From NCBI RefSeq assembly GCF_964355755.1, contig NC_092679.1, positions 17,412,932 through 17,476,931 on the forward strand: DNA of 64,000 nt, read 5' to 3'. The stretch's first letter is position 1; every line of letters begins with the position of its first letter. The notes beneath the pieces were generated by a model. It was not told the DNA's origin. It did no database searches and was given only the letters and a program-made list of their open reading frames with translations. The DNA comes from Antedon mediterranea. Its lineage: Eukaryota; Echinodermata; Crinoidea; Comatulida; Antedonidae. A program made the position numbers and the translations under genes. Of this stretch, positions 57,684 to 64,000 are shown piece by piece.

Positions 57684-60600
57684 TCAAAGTTCTATATGTC
57701 TTTTTGCCTCATTCAATGGAAGGTCTTCTAACAGATTGTCATTGTCCTCCCCAGTAGAAAGACCTTCCTCCTCGGATGATTCTTCCCTAATTTTGTCATC
57801 CTTTTCTGGCATTCGTTCAGCAGACCTACTGAATCTCCTGTTCTCCATTTGTGCCATTTCAGTTAGTTCCTCTGCCTTAATCATCGATAAGAAATCATAA
57901 CCAGTTGTTAGAGGCGTCCATTTCTTTTCTTTTAACATTCCTGAAAGAGAACATTTTTGCATGATGGTACTATAGCCATTTGTTTAAGTAAACAATAATA
58001 ATATTATTATAGTAGTAGTATAGGTCACGGAGCAACAACATTAGCCTTCCTGACCAGCATATACACCGTCTGGTGCGAGCGGCTCACGCTTGCTTATCCT
58101 CTTAGCCTCTCACAAACCTAAAATCTCTCTCTCCCACCAATCTCTATTTACACCAAACCTTTTTTCATAAGTACTTCTAATCTTTGATCCTAGATCTCAA
58201 TAACAACTTTTGGAGTATGTTTTTCAATACAATATTTTCTAAGGATAAAATTAAAACTTCACTCCCAAACCTTATGAAGAGCATCTTGTGTAATGATCAG
58301 CAATTGTTGGATGGATCACCCTCATTAAATATGGTAAAAAAAAAAATCTACTGTATGGACATTTGAATACAGGCTTCTGTAATCCACCAATCTAAAGCTA
58401 TACCTACCTGTTCTATCAATTTCACCATTCAAAGTTTTCTTTATCCAGGGCACTAACACCTTTTTCCTGTAGTCAACTGATGTGCCATAGTGATACAGGT
58501 TCTGAGACTTAAAGTCTAACAACACGATTGTCGGCCTAAACTTCACAAATTCTATATCGTATTGTTTTAGTAGATGCAGGCCAATAGTGTCAGAGGATGA
58601 CCTAGATTAGAAAATTACAATTCTTTGTTTTAAATAATAAAGAATGATCTTTAAAGTTCAGTCTATACTATCAAATTAGTTTGACATAAAAAGTGTAATG
58701 TGCCTAAATATAGTAGTGATATGATGTCCATATATACGGGCACATCATATTTTGTTGTCAAATAAAATAGATATAGCTTATTAAGACAACATTATTATGA
58801 AATTATAATTAAAATGTACACTCAAAATACTTACGAATCCAACCAACATATTTGGACGGTTGGGAATGTCTTTTCACGAGCAATTTCTGCGAGAGACTCC
58901 TCTGCAGATTCTGAGTAATGATCAAATCCATGAAACAACATCAAGAATGCTGACTTCTTTTTCATGAAAAATGGGAAATTTACTTCATTCAGCTCAGGCT
59001 AATAAAGTAAATCAATCTTAAAATGTTATATATTAAGAATATATTAAAAATACATGTAAACTTGTTTGTTGTGCACTTGTATTTTCCTCTACACAATCGG
59101 AGACTCCTCACCATCTAAGCACACACCAGTTGTATATATATTATATCATAATATATTGCCCCTCAACCCAGTCAATATTTGTATAATATCCATGCCAATC
59201 CCAATGTCTATCATGAAAACCAATTGCAAATTCATGTCGACCCAATTCTCGCAAGACATTCTTTGCCGTTGCACCTCTAATTGGAAGTACTACCTTATGT
59301 TCTATGAGGCAGTTAAAAATCTGTCATCCATTGAAGAATGATAATTAGTCAAGTTTAAGGTGTTATATTTTATGAACAGTGAATTAAATTTACCATTATT
59401 TTCTCGGATGATTCCAGCACAAATTTCTTCAGATCTTCCTCAGTGTAGGGCTCTGTATACAAGACTTCTGGCTGATTCACATCCTCCCATTTGATAGTTA
59501 CAACGGTAGCTTCAACACTTCCACCTATTTGACCTGCCCTACGAATATATATATTCATGTTAATTTTGATGCAATGCATAATTAGGGTTAATCAGACCCA
59601 AACTAATACCCTGATTTACATTAATATTACTTACAAGGATTTAGCACAATCTTTGACACAGGATGCCATCAGGTACTGTCCTCTTAGCTCTTCTGCCACC
59701 TCTGAGAACACCAAACGTTCTATGTAAAACACAAATTTGCAAGTTCTTATATTACAATAGTAAAGAAAGGACACCAGAGACTTTATCTGTTAAGGAAGCT
59801 GAACCATTTTAATGTCGATAAAGTAATTCTTAGGGTTTTTTATAATTCCTTAATTGAGAACGTTTTCCTTTATATGCTGGTTTTTTTAGTCTTAGGGACA
59901 AAGAGAAAAACTCACTACAAAGAATTGTTAACTTAAGTTCTAAATTAATAGGTTGTCAACTTCGTAGCTTATCTTTTTTCTGTGACATGCAAACTCTAGA
60001 AAAAAGTAGAGCTATTCTAAAAAATATTAACCATGCCTTGTTCAGTGATTTCGAGCTCATGCCTCATGGGCATTGCTTTTGATGCCTGGCATGTAGAACA
60101 AACCGTTAAAGGAATTCCTTTTTGCCAGTGGCCATCCGACTCTTAAATTCTTGAACTTTGACTCTTGTTATATTGTACTGTGTATTGTGATATTTTGTAT
60201 ATTTTGTAAGATCATTTTAATCCAGACCTTTTTATTTGAATTGCCCCCCTGTTGGATGATTAAAGAATTTTGAATTGAATTGAATTACAGTGTTCCAGAA
60301 TTGTATTCCATAGCGCTCTAATCTAATAGCGCACAGTGGAATGCTATTATGAGAGTCGCGAACTGTCAGACATGACGGATACGTACCAACCAACTAATAA
60401 TCAGGGAAAAAATGGTTTCCTACTTTCTAGGATTTTTATCAGATAATCTATATTGTTTTAACTCTTGTAACATGACCACAGTGCTGATTTTGCCATTTTT
60501 TCTCTAACTGTAATTAAATTATTACAGTATTTACTAGGTTATTTTACCTTTTGTTGTTCCTTCTGGGAAAAAGCCAATTGTAAAAGCATCAAGGTATTTA

Positions 60601-63600
60601 GAATTCCAAGAAGGATTTTTGGCGTCCATAAATTCTCTTCCTTTCTTCTCTGTCATTAGTACTATAGGAGAATTAACAGTCAGCCTACAAAATAATAAGA
60701 CATATTCTACAGGTTCACATAAAAAAAAAGATCCAAATTTTACCATGGAGTCAAACGAGTGAGCAGTTAAGGCCGAGGTGTTGTACTTTACCTAAAGAGC
60801 TAACAATATCGGCAAGGGTTCGAAGCTCTGGTGGGGGAATAAGTTTTCTCGGATAAGGACTATAAACCGTAGGTCAAGTGTACACAGTTATAACCCGTAT
60901 CCCAGTTCATCATTCGAGACGAGTAGATTACCTCAGTGAACTGGTTCACAAATTAGCCCCTGTATCCGGGGGATTACCACCTTTCTAATAGAACAGTGAT
61001 TAAGTTACTTTTTGTGTTCATGCACATGTTGTAGATGACACTTTAGCGATACATTTTTAGAGAGGTTGGCAATCTGGTTACAGATGCAGACAAACCAGGT
61101 TACAGAGGTAGGCATACTAGTCCAAATACTTACAGTAAATAATACTTCAAGAAGTAGAATTCATCAAGAACACCTTTGTATTCAGCAACCTCCTTTCCCT
61201 TTTTGTACATTTTAATAGTAGGGTAACGAGTCACATTTGCTTTGGTGCAGACATCTGGCCAATCAAAACAGTTCACTCGAGCAAGAGCACTTTCATTTGT
61301 ACGTTTAATCTCCATTATCTCCACTGCTGCAAGTCCATACGGTTCACGAAAAGCCAGGCACCGTGGGTCCCCTATCAAACAAAATAAAGCTTTGCTAGAA
61401 TTTATATTTTAAACTGGAGGAATCCACATTTTTTGATTAGGAAACCTACATTTTTAGTTGAATGGTTTAAGCTAATAATTAGCATTGTACTTAATGTCAC
61501 ACCATATGTCTTGCATTTGACAATTAAAAATGTCTCTGAACACTAAAATGCAATCAGGATTGTCTAGTGGGTTACAGTTTATTAAATGCGACATCTACAG
61601 GGGCATCTAGTGTCTAGGATATCATTATTGCACTCTGATTCGATGTAAAGGATCTTTTACACCTGTACCGGTGAGGTGCCTTATATTTGACATGAACAAG
61701 ATGGTAGTAAAGCCCTTCTTTACAATGTAATCAGGATTGTTTTGTGGGTTACAAGTATATTAAATGCGAAGCTAACTGGTGACAAGATCTATTCTAGAAT
61801 CATTAAAAAGAATGTCGTACATTTGACATGGAAAAAGATGGTAGTCAAACCCTTCTTTACAATGAACTCGGGATATGTCTTATCAGTGAGTGCTTCAGTA
61901 TGTATGGTGTCAAGATGTTGAATTGATCGTTCCTGATAAGTTGCGTCTTGAACTGGGTCATCTTGAAGCTCTTCAACTAAAAGACATGTAATCGATATAT
62001 AAAATAAATAATACTCTCAGAAACTGAGTAAAATATTTGGCAAAATGCAGAAGGCATGCTATTTAATATTTGGTCCTTATTAAAGATACAGATATTGGGT
62101 TTGTTGATATATACAGATACAGTAGCTATTTGCAAAAAAAACGAATTGAAAATTGTGAATGTTATCATGCAATCAAACTATAGAATCATACACAGCAAAC
62201 ATGTGGTTCTTACAAACAAGGAGACAAATTTGAGATTCTAGACTGAATTTCAACTTTGGCACAATTGTTTGGCACACATGGCATTTCATACGTGAGCTTG
62301 AAAGACAGACCAAAATTGAAACACCCAGGTAGAACCCTCAAACCCCTTACTATGACATTAGCATGAATTAATAAATTATAAAAACTTCCTATTGGTATTT
62401 GTTGGCATCTTATTTCAGTAATTAGGGAGACATAGTTGTATATTAATTCAGAATAAAATATAAAAGAATAAAATATAAAAGAAGAAAAAATTTACTCACA
62501 TAAAATAAATTTAAATTTGTAAAAGAAAAGAAAGTTCATTTAAAATTAAAATATTTTTAAATGAACTGTTTCATATTTTTGCAAATAAAAGGCTGAGAAT
62601 ACTTATGTTCCATAAGAAAATTGTTGTGTTTGTGTTTATAACCACTTACTGTTCTCATCGTCATTAATTTCTTCATCATCAAGTTGATCATCTGGTACCG
62701 TTTCTCCAAGAACATTCTCAATAAAATCTATAACCTTCCCCACTTCCGTAACACCTTCATGCATTTCAAAAAATTCTCCCTGTATAAATGTAAATTTGTT
62801 TTTAGTTTGAAAGCAAGCAAACTATATACACATATAGTTATAAGCAAAAGCTTGTGAGTACAGTACTAAGATGAATGTACATGCATACATGAGCGTCTAT
62901 TACTCCACGTCTCTGTGATATGCATCTGCATATCAGTTTAAAACTACATTGTTTGAAAATTGTATTAGTCATTAATGTCCTTCATGGGTTAGGGTTTTTT
63001 TGTCACATAAAGTTTGATAGTGTAGACAGAGCTTTATAGTGCTGTGAGACATCAGTATAAAGAGTAATAGGTTTAACTCTTTATACAAGAGAACGCAATG
63101 GTATTCAAATTTATTTGTAACATTATATTAACTTTATATTAACATTGGGTAGTTGACATTTATCGATCGACATAGACCATCTTGACCACTCCTGTTGCCC
63201 TGATTACTCGATTGGGTTCAATCAAGAAGGAATTATTTCCTCCATGGTTTAATCAAGTTGAACAGTCCAGCACTATACATGAAAATCATAAATACTTACG
63301 TTATACGAGTGTCCAGGATCCATTATTAAATAAGGTAATTTACGTTGCTGACCCAGAAGAAATTTTATTTTCAAAGATGGAATTTTCTGTAGCTCAACAA
63401 AGTTCCTGGAAGATAGACAGGGAGTTTAGTTTATAGGGTACAAGTAAGAATTATATATTTGTTATCCTAGACCAGTTAACTTTATATTAATATTATATAT
63501 TTTAAGTTAGTGTGAGCAGTTCTATTCTGATCTGGTAGGTGCTGCACTGCTGGCTGCTGTGGGTCCGTAGAGGGCCTTACCCGAATTTTCTCAATTTCCA

Positions 63601-64000
63601 GTTAAGCTTGAGGACCAGAATAAATACTGTCAATTTACCTTTAACCCATTTTTCACAATTTACTGGCATTTCACTGACATCAAGGTGAACTTAAGGTTGA
63701 CTGATTCATAATCAGGATTTTGTTGCAGGCTACGATTTTTTAAAATTTGTCCTCAAGCTTAACTGCAGCCAGCAGTGCAGTGCCTACCAGATCAGCACAC
63801 CAGGAGACGAATAGTGTACTTTTAACGTGCGTTATGTACATGACCAACGAGGCAATGAGACATTGATGATATTGATAATGTTTGTCAACTTACATATCAA
63901 CTATTACAAATCCAACGCTGCCAAGGAACATAGGAGACACCTGCTCAATAACCTTTTCAATTTCCGGAAATTTCTCGCATTTTGTTATCAACATTACTGT
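57684..64000 (-). CDS. TXNDC16: thioredoxin domain-containing protein 16 (5' partial)
   Basis: TXNDC16 (ERp90) is a soluble ER-lumen protein made of several thioredoxin-like folds. Eleven exons, minus strand: 64000-63894 (partial), 63405-63300, 62779-62650, 61976-61821, 61371-61134, 60684-60548, 59719-59635, 59538-59394, 58998-58835, 58601-58408, 57940-57684. About 572 residues are visible; human has 825, so the N-terminal part lies beyond the right edge. Identifying stretches are VNCFDWPDVCTKANVTRYP followed by TIKMYKKGK, and WTPLTTGYDFLSMI near the C-terminus. KKSAFLMLFHGFDHYSESAE and ADNA-free beta-strand-rich segments fit further thioredoxin-like domains. No CXXC active site is visible in this part. 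An acidic tail (EESSEEEGLSTGEDND) leads to a terminal HIEL, a KDEL-type ER retrieval signal. The edge exon could start at 63996, because the sense strand reads ACAG there. Confidence 0.92.
58653..58780. mobile_element. MITE-A copy 18
   Basis: Worn copy (AGTTCAGTCTATACTATCAA at the left, ATATAGCTTA at the right) 52 bp upstream of the acceptor of TXNDC16 exon 58601-58408. Confidence 0.8.
59765..60293 (+). mobile_element. LINE reverse-transcriptase 3' remnant
   Basis: The plus strand reads QRLYLLRKLNHFNVDKVILR then VFYNSLIENVFLY, matching the QRLYFLRRL...ILxxFYxSxIESVL pattern near the C-terminus of CR1/Rex/Jockey-type reverse transcriptases. Stops and a frame break follow, then a GAATTGAATTGAATT tail. 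It lies in a TXNDC16 intron, antisense to it. Confidence 0.75.
60752..60980 (+). mobile_element. SINE-1 copy, plus orientation
   Basis: B box GGTTCGAAGC and body GGATAAGGACTATAAACCGT are present; the A-box region is rearranged (GTGAGCAGTTAAGGCCGAGG). It lies in a TXNDC16 intron. Confidence 0.75.
63000..63033. mobile_element. MITE-A right-end fragment
   Basis: Only TTGTCACATAAAGTTTGATA and GTGTAGACAGAGCTTTA remain. A similar fragment lies at 31741-31771 in an LRRC9 intron. Confidence 0.75.
63537..63794. mobile_element. foldback MITE, CTGATCTGGTAGGT family
   Basis: Outer arms CTGATCTGGTAGG...GCACTGCTGGCTGC and GCAGCCAGCAGTGCAGTGCC...CAGATCAG. An inner pair, CAGTTAAGCTTGAGGAC / GTCCTCAAGCTTAACTG, makes a nested palindrome. 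In a TXNDC16 intron; no ORF. Confidence 0.82.

Noticed and set aside
58184-58366. 60-aa plus-strand ORF
   Set aside because: Intronic to TXNDC16 on the other strand, no recognisable similarity, stop-poor AT-rich sequence.

Overview
The window is animal nuclear DNA: AT-rich, with many short GT-AG introns and dense young repeats. The protein families, intron density, repeat types and scattered clusters of CCTAGG/AGGCCT-type words suggest a marine invertebrate, most likely a deuterostome such as an echinoderm. That placement is inference. No bacterial, organellar or viral gene was seen. I assembled six protein-coding genes exon by exon. For the four genes with both ends inside the window the summed exon lengths divide by three.

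Layout, left to right. IFT172 (+, 572-11923) lacks its 5' part and converges on DYNC2LI1 (-, 12791-18086). DYNC2LI1 is head to head with CLHC1 (+, 18817-23420) across a 730-bp shared promoter region. CLHC1 converges on LRRC9 (-, 25066-40649, 31 coding exons). Upstream of LRRC9, 41.9-46.2 kb holds a CCAAT-box promoter-like segment, a probable 5' exon, an array of poly(A)-site-like modules and a short array of mini-exon/mini-intron repeats; I could not assign a protein to it. A GCGCAA-built foldback element follows. SARS2 (mitochondrial seryl-tRNA synthetase, +, 47717-56865) has a 4.8-kb intron made almost wholly of three DNA transposons. TXNDC16 (-, 57684 to the right edge) lacks its N-terminal part.

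Functionally, IFT172 (IFT-B train subunit) and DYNC2LI1 (dynein-2 light intermediate chain) are anterograde-train and retrograde-motor parts of the same ciliary transport system. CLHC1 and LRRC9 are less well characterised. SARS2 (mitochondrial translation) and TXNDC16 (ER lumen) are unrelated housekeeping neighbours.

The repeat load is heavy. One family of about 140-bp palindromic MITEs (called MITE-A here; ends read GCTCTGTCTACACTATCAAA) has about 20 copies or fragments, many within 60 bp of a splice site. There are also pogo/Tigger-like TA-flanked elements, a tRNA-derived SINE family (once nested inside a MITE-A copy), a second SINE family, at least three LINE 3' fragments, several one-off foldback elements and several tandem arrays.
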